A stretch of 64,000 bases of DNA, taken from NCBI GenBank assembly GCA_030737875.1, contig CM060915.1:900721177-900785176 (forward strand), read 5' to 3'. Origin of the DNA: Allium sativum (taxonomy: Eukaryota; Streptophyta; Magnoliopsida; Asparagales; Amaryllidaceae). The position numbers were made by a program, and so were the translations under genes. The first letter of the stretch is position 1; each line of letters opens with the position of its first letter. A model generated the notes under the pieces. It was not told where the DNA came from. It saw nothing but the letters and a program-made list of their open reading frames with translations, and ran no database searches. Shown here in pieces: positions 36,901 through 48,902 of this stretch.

Positions 36901-39900
36901 GGTCAAATAATCGACGTAACCGGAGCATTATAATGGAATAACATGGGTCAATCTGGAAAATCAGCATGAGAAAACCACACCGCAATTATCAAACCGGGAA
37001 TTTACCGGAAATTCCGAAATATCCGGAACGGAACCGGAAACCGACAATAACTTGGTTTCTAATTAACAGGAAAACAGGAAAAATCGCCGTTAAAATAAAT
37101 TTCTAATTAACACTTACCATCAACATCGTAGTGAGCTCCTGTACTTTGGTCTCCAATCCACTAACTTGGTTTCGCAATGCATGTACTTCACCTGATGAGC
37201 TACCCCGAATACGAAGCTGAGATGGTACAACCCCAAAACCAAGCCCTCTTACACGTCCTCCATGCTCCTGACCATAAAGCTTCGACACGCCATCTTGAGT
37301 AACTGATGTTGCTCCATGAGAATCCTGACTTGCGGCATTATGATGCTCGTTTATCTTAGACTACAAATTAAAAAACAACCAAAATTCAGAAATTAAAATT
37401 AAAACTACGTTAACAATAGCAACAGTTTCTGATATTGTATATTTGAACTTATTCTTACTATGCATTCGGCAGCAATTGAATTCGGAAGTTCTCCATCTTT
37501 TCTAGTGTGGCCTTTGCACCACAATTCGTCTCTAGTGATAGTAGATGTTGACTTTTCCTTTTTCTGCAATAATAGCTTAACAGCTTCAGAATTTTTCATG
37601 TGATAACATATAATAGTTGCTTTAACAATATTTTTTTACCATTTCTTCTTCCAATCTTGCATAACCTTTTCTGCTCATGGTGTGTGGAACTTTATTCTTT
37701 TCTCTAATGCTTTTGAATCTTTGGCTTGTTGCCTATAAAATCAATTCAGTAAATATGATATAGGAAAATGTAATATATTTAACAGTTAAACTCAGTAAGA
37801 CAAAAATAACCACCTCAAACTTTTCTGACAATTTTTCAGTTACAAAAGCATTCCACTCGTCATCGCTCTTTATATTGAACGGTTTTAGGCTTGCTAAAGT
37901 ATCGGTAGAGTCGGGATTTTGAGACGCTTTTTTGATAGCTGCAACTAACCTTGATTTCGACTCCTTCCACCGCTGTCCTATTATCATTAACAAGTAATCC
38001 TTATACACCATATCTACCTTGAATCTTGACTGCGCGCACACAAAAAAAAAAAAAAAAACAGCAGATTAGTCTCTAACAGTATTGCAAAATGCAATGTTGT
38101 ACCACAGCAGGTATATAATTTGTTGCTTTGAATATTGAGACATATAATATGTAACAGTATTGCAATGTGCATAATGCATATGTCATTATAAAGAGAACTA
38201 TAGCAGGCATATAATATGTTGCTTTTAATATTGAGACATATAAGTACTCCCTAACATAAATAACATAGAATCAGTAAAATTAAATACAACTTAAAGCCAG
38301 AATTTACTATTGAAAGCCAGAATTTATTATTCACAGATCATCCCTCAAATCGTACACAAGCCAGAATTTATCATTCACAGAATTTACTATTGAAAGCCAT
38401 AATTTACTATTGAAAGCCGACATATGGTATACAAGTCAAATATCAGTACGTACCTCTATACAAGTCCACAGATCATCCCTCAAATCGTCACCGACGTTCC
38501 TCCATGTGCTAATGGTAAAAGGCACCATCTCCCTTGCTAGAGTACCAATATATGACGACAAATGTTTGGAATTAGCACCTATTGCTTGTCCGCGTTCATT
38601 AAATTCAACTTCCGGCTTCTCATCCGGTATCATAGCTAATGATTTCATCATCGTTCTGCCTCTCTTTCTTCTAGGTTGCTTCAATCTTTGATCTTCAGTA
38701 GAATCGGGTTGAATTTCGTTTGGACTGGAATCATCGTTGGCTGGAGTTTCATGGAAGTGTAGTTGACGGGCAGGGGGCTGTGCTGGGTTTGTATTGTCGA
38801 AGGGGCTGTTATTGGAAGGAGGGGGCTGTATCTGGTTTGTAGTGTCGACGGGGATGCTACTGGAAGGAGGAGGGGACTGCATCCCTTCTGCAGTGTGGCC
38901 AAGGTTGCTTCCATGTTTGCGAATTGTGCGTATTGGGTATTCAGCATGTTTTCGAGGAGATCGTCTTATAGCAATATTTAATTCACGAAGCAACGGAAGT
39001 GGTCCATCTGGGTGTTCGTTGATTCTAATCCCAACCGGTCTTTCATCAGCAGCACGAACAGCTGCAAGTGCAGCTAAACTTTGCTTTTTTGCTCTTTTGC
39101 TTGCAATTTTTGAGCTCTAAAAAATAAAAAATTTAAGTCAGTTTTCAATAGCTAAAAAATAAAAATCTTAAGTCATTTTTCAATGGCTGAACATACAATA
39201 TATTTTAAACTGAGCACTACATGAACATCATAAGACGAACTGTGTTGTTCATCAAAATACAAGCGACTACAGTGAAATGATTATATTTTAAACTGAGCAC
39301 TGAGCACTGAGCAATGGCAAGGGTACAAGTGGGTAAAATAAAAGTGACATAAAAATGTTTTTTTTTTTGCCAGTGCTCAGTTTAAAATGTACGTACGGAA
39401 GGCATATAAATACTGGTAGGTGCTGCTGAATAGAGTCTTTAATCAAAATGTAGGGAGTAAATGTGCTTATCGCGTTTGAAACGTAACCGAGGAATGGATT
39501 TTCCAAATCAGTGGCTGTCGGTTCTTTGGGTTTTCCAATCGTTATATCAGACTCACAAAATTGTCGTTAAGGAGTATTTGGTTATTAAAATATCCATCGA
39601 ATTATTATGACAAATCTACACTAGATTCCACCTTGACACCAAAAAGGAAATAAAGGAGCCTTGATGCCGATCTGCTGATCAAGTAGCCACAAGTGGCAAG
39701 GGCATGAGGTGGAGACGGAGTCCACTTCTCCGCAAGTACATCTACGTACACATGAGGACCATTTTTTATGCACATATTCATTTTAGCTATTGAAAACTAC
39801 TTGCACATATTCATTTTATGCACATTTTTTAAGCACATATTCATCTGCTGATCTAATAAAGAATTTTTATGCACATATTCATTTTTCATTAATTAATTGA

Positions 39901-41144
39901 AATGAACATTCACATTTAAAAATCATAAGATATTACAACATTAAACAAAAACATATTATTCTGACATTAAAATATACATATAAATTATTTATTGTTAATA
40001 GGTTAAACATACAAGTCATATAAACAAATAAATCACGCGTGAAGCACTTGCCATACAACTCACATTATATTAACTTAATGCAAGTTTGCAATCTACTTGC
40101 TTTTAAAGCCAACATACCATAATAAATGCTCTCGTTTTATGCATTTTTTTCTTAGACAAAAAGAATATAAATAAATCCTATCTCTTTTTAATGTACGAAG
40201 GTTTCTTAGCAACCAATAACATAATTTGTTATTTTATTCAATGCTCAAATTAACAACCCCTGAGAAGTTATATATATTTTGCAGTTCTGCATTTAACGTC
40301 AATATACAACTTATTTAATTCATTTTTATTGTTTCTAGTCGCTCATCGCTCGATACCAATATTATGTCATCAACATCAATGTAGGATGTAGTATGCACCT
40401 AGTATTCTCCATGATAGCAAAAAACTGAACATAGCAAAAAACTGAACATACCAATATATTAGGCCTTTAGTGTTTGTTCGCAACTCAGTTTTAGACATCA
40501 AATTTATTTTCAATTTTGTTTTCCAATTTTTTCACATGTCGTTCAAAATTAGATTTGTGGAATCAACCTATCTGCAACAATGTCAAGTATTTCTCAGTCT
40601 TAGTTCAGGATATTTTGAAACATTGGTTCGGTATCCCGTATTTCTGGTGTTTGCGATATTTAAATTATGGATTCTTTTTTTCTGATGGTTTTAATCAGTA
40701 TTCTTTATGTTGATTTTAGTTCTCTTTGTGAAAAAATACCTTTAAATATTGAATTTTCTAAAAATTAGTTAATAAAATAGTTTTGTAAAAACATATATTT
40801 TAATAACTTAACATTTCTCTACATTTTGCAAATTTATTCAGCCAATTTTCACAGATAGAAATAATAATAAAAGGCAGGAAACACAAGATTTTGTTTACAT
40901 TTTTTTTTTATCTATTTGAAATGCCAAATTTTCAATGGGATAAAAATTGTAAAAAGAAAAGTTCAAACTTTAAATCAAAATAAAATTTAAATCATAAATC
41001 ACATATCCAAAAGATCCATATTTAAGATTTGTACATACATTCAAGTTGATTTTAATATTTGAACTTCTATAGCTGAACTTAAAAAAAAACATGTGGTAAA
41101 AAATGCAATATGTACTTGAATACCTCTCCTTTGTCTAGCACCAT
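33967..41144 (-). CDS. TNPA-like CACTA transposition protein (Transposase_24/Ptta-En-Spm family), 8 coding exons
   Basis: Proposed coding exons, minus strand: 41144-41124, 39116-38454, 38029-37814, 37732-37640, 37563-37459, 37360-37118, 35572-35510, 34419-33967. Each is flanked by AG and GT, each length is a multiple of three, and none has a stop; the product is about 618 residues. Start: ATG at 41144, giving MVLDKGE then SSKIASKRAKK. Domains: a basic, Ser/Pro-rich N-terminal third; a central part with GQRWKESKSRL and DEWNAFVTEKLSEKF like plant Transposase_24 proteins; GYARLEEEM; a short coiled coil (LRNQVSGLETKVQELTTML) near residue 440; an ENGK-type 7-residue repeat; and a C-terminal domain (WKVWIDVAV, FLWKPNS) common in plant TNPA-like proteins. 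TNPA binds subterminal repeats in En/Spm. It shares its first exon with the end of TNP2, suggesting alternative splicing. Exon borders are my reading and need transcript support. Confidence 0.85.
34947..34987. repeat. (GC)n(AC)n(AT)n compound microsatellite
   Basis: About 40 bases of alternating purine-pyrimidine: gcgcgc repeats pass into acacac and then atatat. It lies in the large intron before the last TNPA-like exon. Alternating gc/ac tracts can adopt Z-DNA, but no role is evident. Confidence 0.9.
39202..39388. repeat. Short inverted and direct repeat (attttaaactgagcac)
   Basis: The 16-base word is present at 39202-39217 and 39285-39300 in direct orientation and at 39373-39388 as its reverse complement. 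The 39285-39388 pair looks like the terminal repeats of a roughly 104-bp miniature element, with tandem gagcact units next to the first arm. It lies in TNPA-like intron 1. No convincing target duplication was found. Confidence 0.6.
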
Positions 41145-41166
41145 CTTCCTCGCCGATAATACAAGA

Positions 41167-44100
41167 TCAATCTTCCTCGTCGACCTATAAAAAAACAAAA
41201 CGATTTACAAAGGATTAGAACATCACACTAAATATAGCACTACTTTGTAACAACCACGTACAAAATAAAATACACATGCAAAGAACATAAAATAGAAAAT
41301 AAAGTTATTTTGATACACGCTAAGATGTCAATCTTATATCAGATTTTTTTTCCTTTTTTTTCATTCTAACAACACATTTTATGGTATATATGAACATGCA
41401 TAAAATAAAAAATCAATAAAATATGCTTATAACATACCAAAATACCGTTACAACCCTCCCTTACGTAACTTTCATCCCCATTATCTACGTCTCTATCATC
41501 AAGTTGTGACTCATCCAATGGTTTACTAGTTGATTCTTCATCCTCGTCGTATTTTTCCAATTCATGAAACCCTCTAGAGGGCGCTCTCAACACAACATAC
41601 CAATTTGAAGAACTACCTTCTCTAGAGAAGAAAACTTGAACCGCTTGTGTTGCTAAGATAAACGGGTCGCTTTCAAACTTATTTTGAAATTGATGCAAAT
41701 TGACCAATGTAAATCCATCTTCAACTTTGACTCCACGATACATATTTGCCCAATCACATTTAAACAAGGCAACTTGAAATTGACGATAATCCAACAAGAA
41801 AATCTCACGCAAGACCCCATAATATATTATTTTTTCAATAGACCCATCTACACAAACAGTACTTGACTCAATGGAAACACCACTATTTTGTGTCGCCTTC
41901 TCAAAGTCTTTCGTATGAAAACGTCGACCATTAACAATATAGCCAGAATAAGAAATTATTTGCGAACGAGGTCCGTATGAAAGCCATTTTATTATGTTGC
42001 TGACATTGGATATACGTCTATCATCTCTAACCTGGACAAATACAATATATTAAATAAAGATTTATGTTGATCTATTACTTTCATCATTAATAGTTTTTTA
42101 AGATATAGCTATCAACCTTTTTTCCGAACCAAAAACTAAAAGTCTTCGATTGCAATTTTGACAGTTCCAAATCGTCTTGTGCAAGATGAGGATGCAAACA
42201 TTTTAGCTCCTCTTTGTGCATTCTGCATACATAAATGTAATTAAGGATCTAATTTATTTTGTATGTCATAGTTAAGTTGGACTTATACTTACTCTATATA
42301 CGGCTCTACTTCTTCCGTATTAAACAAAACGTATCGATGAGCAGCATTAATCACCTCCTCATCGACTGTAATAGGTTTTCCTTTGGAAATAGGACGCCCC
42401 TCAAGTATAAAATCATTTTGTTCCACTTCATTTCGGTTTTTCCTCTCTCCAATTTGTAATGCATCTTTAATATATCCAGAGCAATATTTCATACATTCTT
42501 CGGAAACATAGCGCTCAGCAATGCACCCTTCAGGCCGTGCTTGATTTTTAACGTACCCTTTTAATATTTTCATATATCTATAACCAAAATGAATAAACAA
42601 GTTACTTTCATAACTATAGATACTTTTAACCGTCAATTATTTATAATAAATATTACCTCTCAAATGGATACATCCATCGATATTGGACCGGCCCACAAAT
42701 TCTTGCTTCTCTCCCTAAATGTATTGTTAAGTGAATCATGATATCGAAAAAGGAAGGGGGAAAGAACCTCTCTAGATCACATAGTGTTAATGCAACTTGA
42801 TAGTCCATTAATTCTAATTTATCCCTATCAAGCACTCTTTGGCATATGTCATTAAAAAATGAACATAGTCGTAGTAGTGCATTCCTTATCCCTGTAGGTA
42901 GAAGTCCTCTTAATGCAACGGACAATAGTTGTTGCATCAAAACATGATAATCATGAGACTTAAGGTTTGATATCTTGTCTTCTTTTGCAAAACATTTTCC
43001 AATATTTGAGCTATATCCATCAGGCACTTTCAAGTTCTTCATTCTACTATAAAAGATCTCTTTTTCTTGATCGGATAAGGTGCACGGTGCGGCTGGGAGC
43101 AATACTTTATTTCCAATGTCTATAGGATGCAATTTTTTTTCTAATGCCCATTGCTTCTAGATCTTGGCGTGAATTGAGGCCATCTTTTGATTTTCCTTTG
43201 ATATCAAGCAATGTACCAATAATACTTTCACCAATATTTTTCTCAATATGCATCACATCTAGATTATGCCGCAAAGGAAGTGCCTAAAAATTGACAAAAC
43301 ACAACTAATTAAGTACTAAGTAGCAAACATGAATAGAAAATGGAAAGCAATGTGTTTCTAGTTAAATTTCACCTTCCAATAAGGCAAGTCAAAGAAAATG
43401 GACCTCTTCTTCCACATTGTACATCCTTTTTTCATCATAGTTTTCCTTTTCCTTTTCCTTTCACCTTTCTCTTCCTTTTTTAATTTTTTCCCCCAATCAT
43501 TAATAATATCTTGAACATCATCAAAGATTTGAACACCAGTTTGTATTTGAGGCCTTTCTCTATTCTCTATAGTTCCATCAAATAAGTTTTTCCGTTGACG
43601 ATACTCATGGTTAGGTTCAAGGAATCGTCTATGACCCATGTATGCACACTTTTTACTAAATGGTAGCCATATTGAGCAGGTATTGACACCACAAACTGGA
43701 CATGCTCTCTTACCTTTTACAGGGCAACCAGCTAAATTTCCGTAAGCTGGAAAATCATTGATTGTCCACATAAGAATAGCATGTAATCTAAATTCACTAC
43801 GACTGTAAGCGTCGTACGCTTTCACCCCTTTATCCCACAATTTTTTCAAATCTTCAATAAGTGGTTGCAAGTATACATCAATGTCATTTCCCGGTTGTCG
43901 TGGCCCAGGAATTAACAAAGATAGCATCATATTATCTTTGTGCATACAAAGCCACGGAGGAAAGTTGTAAGCAACAAGAAACACTGGCCAACAACTATAT
44001 CCACAATTCCAATCACCGAAAGGATTAAAGCCATCAGATGCAATGCCAAGCCTTAAATTTCGTGGATCGGAAGCAAAAGAATGATACATTCTATCAATCG

Positions 44101-45231
44101 TAGCCCACTGAGTAGAATCCACTGGATGACGCAATTTACCATCATCACTCTTATGACTGCTATGCCATCTTAGTTGTTCTGATGTTTCTGGGGATGCAAA
44201 CATTCTTTTCAGTCTTGGTATCAGTGGGAAGTATCTCAAAACCTTCATAGGTATTTTGGTTTGCTTCCCATCTTTAGTAGTCTTGTTTTTTTTCCAGCGA
44301 GACTTACCACACTTAGGACAGAAATCACTATTTGCAAGCTCTTTTCTAAATAAACAACAATCATTTACACATGCATGTATCTGCTTATAGCCTAAACCAA
44401 ATGACTTAAGCAACTTCTTTGTTGCATATGTAGAATTAGGAAGCATGTTTTCTTTAGGCAACATATCCTTTAGAAGTTTAAGAAGCTCTGTAAAAGCCGT
44501 GTCCGATATACCATTTCGCGCTTTGTGCTTGAAAAGAAGTACTATAGCAGACAACTTTGTGTGGCTTGCACAACCGGGATACAAAGGAATTTCAGCATTC
44601 TCCATCATTTCCTCAATACCTTCCCCATGTCTTGCTTCAACATTGGCTTCTACCTCCTCATCATAGATTTGCGCATCAACATACATTCTATAAGTATCTG
44701 TCTCACTATTATTTTGTGATGGCCGTTTTTCTCCATGAAAAATCCATATATCATAGGTTGGGTCCATTCCAAAACAAATCAAGTGTGACACAACTTCCCT
44801 TGATGTTTGCCAAATTAGATTCCTACAATCACGACATGGGCATCTAATTTTTTCGGGATTCCCTTCACTCGCAACATGCCCATATACAAAATTTTCCACA
44901 GCTTGCCTATATTCGCTTGTCATTCTACAAAACAAAAAATGTATTAATACTCCTTCTTAAATACTTATAGTGTGATGCTAGGGCACCTCGTTTTCTTCTT
45001 GCTAATACCAAAATTTTATACTACATTCTTCCTAACACCAAACTCATTCATAAATACTTATATTTGTTTATAATGGTATTAGGAAGTACATCAAATTTAT
45101 TGTACTTATTATTTTCATTCGTGGTATTAGTAAGAGGAAAATGATGTGCCCTTAGCATCACACTACTTATAACTATGGAAGTAATAGCCAAAATGATGAA
45201 ACCTTGGTAGATTGACCCATGCTTTGTCCAT
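41167..45231 (-). CDS. TNP2/TNPD-type CACTA transposase, 7 exons, one homopolymer frameshift
   Basis: Proposed exons, minus strand: 45231-45203, 44924-43373, 43283-42657, 42577-42293, 42222-42117, 42031-41438, 41184-41167. All have AG/GT borders and compatible phases. Exon 1 gives MDKAWVNLPR, the usual N-terminus of the family, which is missed if the start is taken at 44923. Order: transposase-associated domain with CPCRDCRN (about 1-75); a Cys pair segment FCPKCGKSRW; Transposase_21 core (about 245-465) with SDGFNPFG, PGPRQPGNDIDVYL and CPVCG; DUF4218-like region (about 600-735; LKSHDYHVLMQQLL, RGLLP); DUF4216-like region near 940-1000 (VLRAPSRGF). Length would be about 1069 residues. An A8 run at 43133-43140 appears to carry one extra base, shifting the frame between MGIRK and the next Leu-His-Pro. 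The protein would cut and join transposon ends. Confidence 0.9.
43133..43140 (-). other. A8 homopolymer frameshift in TNP2 exon 3
   Basis: On the minus strand, codons before the run read MGIRKK and then run into a stop a few codons later. The downstream conserved frame resumes one base later. Phases of all following exons fit only if one base here is discounted. It could be a real mutation, a sequencing error, or a slippage site. Confidence 0.8.
44970..45163. mobile_element. 194-bp MITE in TNP2 intron 1
   Basis: Terminal inverted repeats GTGTGATGCTAGGGCAC (44970 on) and, reversed, GTGTGATGCTAAGGGCAC continue imperfectly for about 40 bases into a near-palindrome (TTGCTAATACCA and TGGTATTAGTAA). 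It is flanked by an exact 8-bp duplication tacttata (44962-44969 and 45164-45171). An 8-bp duplication points to a hAT-type transposase source. It encodes nothing. Removing it leaves an intron of 76 bases, a normal size. Confidence 0.92.
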
Positions 45232-47377
45232 CTTGGTAAAACAACGCCTCTAATTTTCGGACCTACTATAAAGACTTATGCTCAACATTATTGTACAACT
45301 TGGTTATACGCACCCACCTTATCTACCCCTCTTATGCATCACCTATCATACTTCGACCCACCCTCTAAAACAACGTATTTGCATAATAATATATATATCA
45401 TCAAAATAAACACAAATAAAAGACCATCACACATAGGGGTGAGCATACTTTGATTTGTGACATGGGCATCTAATTGCACTTAAACTGAATAGTTCTTCTG
45501 TAAGTCATATGACTCATATTATTCAAATTCTGAATTTCAATTAAACTGAATTGCACTAAAAATTATGCCTTGTACAGAACAAGAAAAATGATTGAACATG
45601 TTTCTATTTACTTTGATTTGTGACACGATGTTTGAATTTATATTTCAGGGTCTCTCAGCCATGAGGCAAGGGAGGTACTATCTGCTCTGGTCTTTGAAGG
45701 TTCGGTTTAATGTTAGTAATATATGTTAAAATGAAGTTAATTTTTTTATACTAGAAATGATACATGTTCTTCAGCTTTATAATTTTGCTTGGATGTTGTA
45801 CATTTATTAATTTGAGATGTTAAGGTAGAGATTCAGATCTAAAACTTCATACCCTAATGACATCAGTTCAAGCAGAAAAACACTAATATGAGAAGAACTA
45901 TTTAGTTTAGCTATTGTTAGTTTAGGATTTGCAGTTTTGGTTCAATTGTGAGAAGAACATGTACCAAAATTGACAGAACTTTTGAGAAGAACTATTCAAT
46001 TTGGCTGTTGTGTTAGTTCAGGATTTTTTTTCCAAATGAAACAGCTAATTTGTTTTCCAAATGAAACATCCAAATGAATTAGATTTTTTCTGAAATCATT
46101 GGAGTATTATCCAATGTTTTCTATCCAATGTTTTCTGAAACATCCAAATGAAACAACTAATTTGTTTTCCAATGTTTCATCCAAATGAAACATCCAAATA
46201 GATGTAAACTAAACTGAAACATCCAAATGAAACAGCCAAACAGAGTTTAGCATTGGTTATGAAATATCATTTGATAATAATCCGATGTTTTCTGAAACAG
46301 TTAATTTGTTTTCCAAATGAAACATCCAAATGAAACATCTAATTAAAAGGATAAATGAAACATGAGATATTATAATTTAGTTATTGGAGTATTATCCAAT
46401 GAGTTGAACTTGCATTTCATTAATTAGATGTAAATTATAAACTGCTGCACTTTTTAAGAGGTTTCACAAAAAAATTACTCATTTAATCCATTTTCTGAAG
46501 TTAATAGCGGACTAGGAGCTGTGTTTATGAAATGTATGCTCAACCTTTTTTATAGTTAAATTAAATATCTCATACTATGTTTGTTGTTCTTGCAGATCCT
46601 ATGAATATGAATGGTAAAAGCTTCAGGATGACAAAGCTTCATCAAGACAGCAAATGATTTTTGCTGTTTATTTTGGTGTATTTTAGTGTGTTATTCTTGT
46701 TTCTATTGTAGGCTTGTATTTTAGTGTGTTATTCAGGATGACAAAGCTTCATCAAGACAGCAAATGGTATTAGACAGTATATGTGTTCCCAAATACACAT
46801 CTCCACTTCAGATTTTAATAGTGTATACAAAGTCAGTACCGCAGTACAAAGTATGAAATGCAAGCGAACAAACTTTGGTCATTCTAACATACTGGTTGTT
46901 TATGACAAATACCCAAACCCATAAAAATTCAAAAAGTCAATATCATAAACTAAATATACAAACTCAACTTATGACCAAATACATGTTTATACATATGCGC
47001 ACGTGTATATGCATATATATGATCGAATTTCATATTTCAGGTCCAAAACGAGTGTGACTGCAAATTGACAGGAATTACAGTTAGACGAAGAAATATATAG
47101 ATGTTTGAATACAAAGTTCAACCTAAAAGGAGCATTGTCACATGCAATTGAGGTTTGCCATGGTAATTTGTCACATGCAATTGAGGTTTGTCATCAAATT
47201 ATATACAAAGTTCAACCTAAAAGGAGCATTGTTACAATCAGTATGACACAGTAGCGATTGTCACATGCAATTGAGACAACGAATAAAAATTGTACTGTGA
47301 ACCGAATAAAAATTGTTACAATCAGTATGACACAGGAGCATTGTCACATGCAATTGAGACAACGAATAAAAATTTAC
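45232..47377 (-). other. CACTA leader intron region, repeat-rich, no coding sequence
   Basis: Between the proposed leader exon and the TNP2 start. It contains a cluster of aaatgaaacatcc words (46034-46350); a 34-base direct repeat with caggatgacaaagcttcatc (46623 and 46733); and four copies of ttgtcacatgcaattgag (about 47137, 47168, 47258 and 47342). No open frame with a recognised domain. Confidence 0.65.
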
Positions 47378-47590
47378 CAGCGAGATACGTAGGCGATCGG
47401 GTAGTGGCGATTGAGTAGCGGCGATCGAGCAGTGGCGATTGAGCAGCGGCGATCGAGCAGTGGCGATGTGATGTGAAGCGGCGATGTGAAGTGGATCGAA
47501 AGGGGAATTAGGGTTTGCGGTGGAATACGATGGAAAATGAAATTCGGAATACTATGGAACACGATGGAAGAACCGATGTCAAAAGGCACG
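47378..47590 (-). promoter_or_regulatory. GC-rich repeated leader, likely first exon of CACTA transcripts
   Basis: On the minus strand, tandem units near GATCGCCACTGCTCAATCGCC (about 24 bases, 3 to 4 copies at 47390-47470) end at a donor-like GTAAAT (47377-47372). Position and GC-richness match the GC-rich untranslated first exon (downstream control region) of maize En/Spm, whose methylation controls the element. An open frame of 71 codons (47589-47374) is mostly repeat and is not claimed as protein. Confidence 0.55.
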
Positions 47591-48520
47591 TTTAATTGAA
47601 GAACCGACGGAAATTTTGTTAAGTATGTACTGTGTACGCTGATATGTACGCTGTGTTTATGGAAATTTTGTTAAGTATGTACTATGTCAACTTAGGACCT
47701 TTTTACTTAATAATTAGACATGCTTGTTTTGATTGTATGCTTATTTTGAATTTATTTAGAACAAAATGGAGAACATGATAGATTGGAACATGCGGTATAG
47801 TTGACTCAATTGTCATTGATTACTTGAACAAAGCATAAGCAAACAGCATTGGAAGAACAACAATTATTGACATCTTATAATTTATTTCATACTTACATTG
47901 GATGTAAGAAGAAAAGCCAGTGTTTTTCTTTGCTGAACCGAAATACAGACATGTCGATCAATTACTTGTACAACCAACAAACTACAACCTTATATCAATA
48001 GTTTTTTTTAAAGGCATGTTGATAGTGTACAGAACAGGGACCATTCTTATGCAAAAAGAGTAGTCAATTATCATATGTTTGACTGTCTAAGATGCCATAT
48101 TCTAGAAACTGAGTAAAATTAAAAAGTAATACATAGGTAATGTGTTTTCTATGGAATGGTACATGTGCGCCAAGGAATACATGCTTAAAGTAGGATGCAT
48201 GTACCCATAAACTCATGGCTTGTGTACATACATCCAAAAACAGGTAGATAGGCACAGACCCAAAAAAATTTAAGTTAATTATAATCGAGAGGAATACTTA
48301 TTACAAACTTATGTTACTATTAATTAATAAAGTAGCTAGTTAACATATATTAACTATTAAAAAAAATTACTACTTATTAACTATTAATTATTTAAAAATA
48401 ATTGACAAATATTATTGATTCCCAAGTTTATTATTAATTATTATTATTAAGTTTCAATATAATTAGTTACTAAATATAGATATTATAAACATGAAGTATG
48501 CACTAGGCATCTCAATTACA
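47591..48520. other. AT-rich spacer between leader and CACTA right end
   Basis: No genes seen. It should contain the promoter for minus-strand transcription. 48300-48480 is almost pure A/T with ttaattattaa words. Confidence 0.5.
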
Positions 48521-48902
48521 ACGAATAAAATGAAAAGTTGTGATATATATGTTTATTACAACAGTGAGTTTTGCAAGGTTGTAAAAAGGGATCTATTACA
48601 ACGGTGGACGCCACAGTTGTAAAATTAAAGTTGTAATATGGTAATATATATGCTCTTTACAACAGTGATTAATGCACCGTTGTAAAAAAGAATCTATTAC
48701 AACGGTGATTAATGCACCGTTGTAAAATTAAAGTTGTGATATGGTAATATATATGTTCTTTACAACAGTGATAATTTCACCGTTGTAAAAAACATTTATT
48801 ACAACAGTGCGTTTTGCACCGTTGTAATAAATGCTCTATTACAACGGTGATTTATGCACCGTTGTAAAATTAAAGTTGTAATATGGTGTTTTTGTTGTAG
48901 TG
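48521..48902. repeat. Right terminal inverted repeat and subterminal repeats of CACTA element
   Basis: Repeated acaacagtg, acaacggtg and caccgttgt words spaced 20 to 60 bases apart, with a larger unit (ttgtaaaattaaagttgtaatatggtaat) repeated about three times, ending in ggtgtttttgttgtagtg. They mirror the left end. Confidence 0.9.

Larger units (their letters stand above)
33208..48902 (-). mobile_element. CACTA (En/Spm-type) DNA transposon, nearly complete, two genes
   Basis: 15,695 bp. Ends are CACTACAACAAATTCACC on the left and, reversed, CACTACAACAAAAACACC on the right, with a 3-bp ccc duplication. Both ends carry many acaacggtg/caccgttgt subterminal repeats. Inside, on the minus strand, lie a TNP2/TNPD-type transposase gene and a TNPA-like gene in that order, plus a GC-rich leader, as in maize En/Spm. 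TNPA is fully open; TNP2 has one single-base frameshift. A MITE has inserted in TNP2 intron 1. The element sits in the LTR of element C. Confidence 0.95.
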
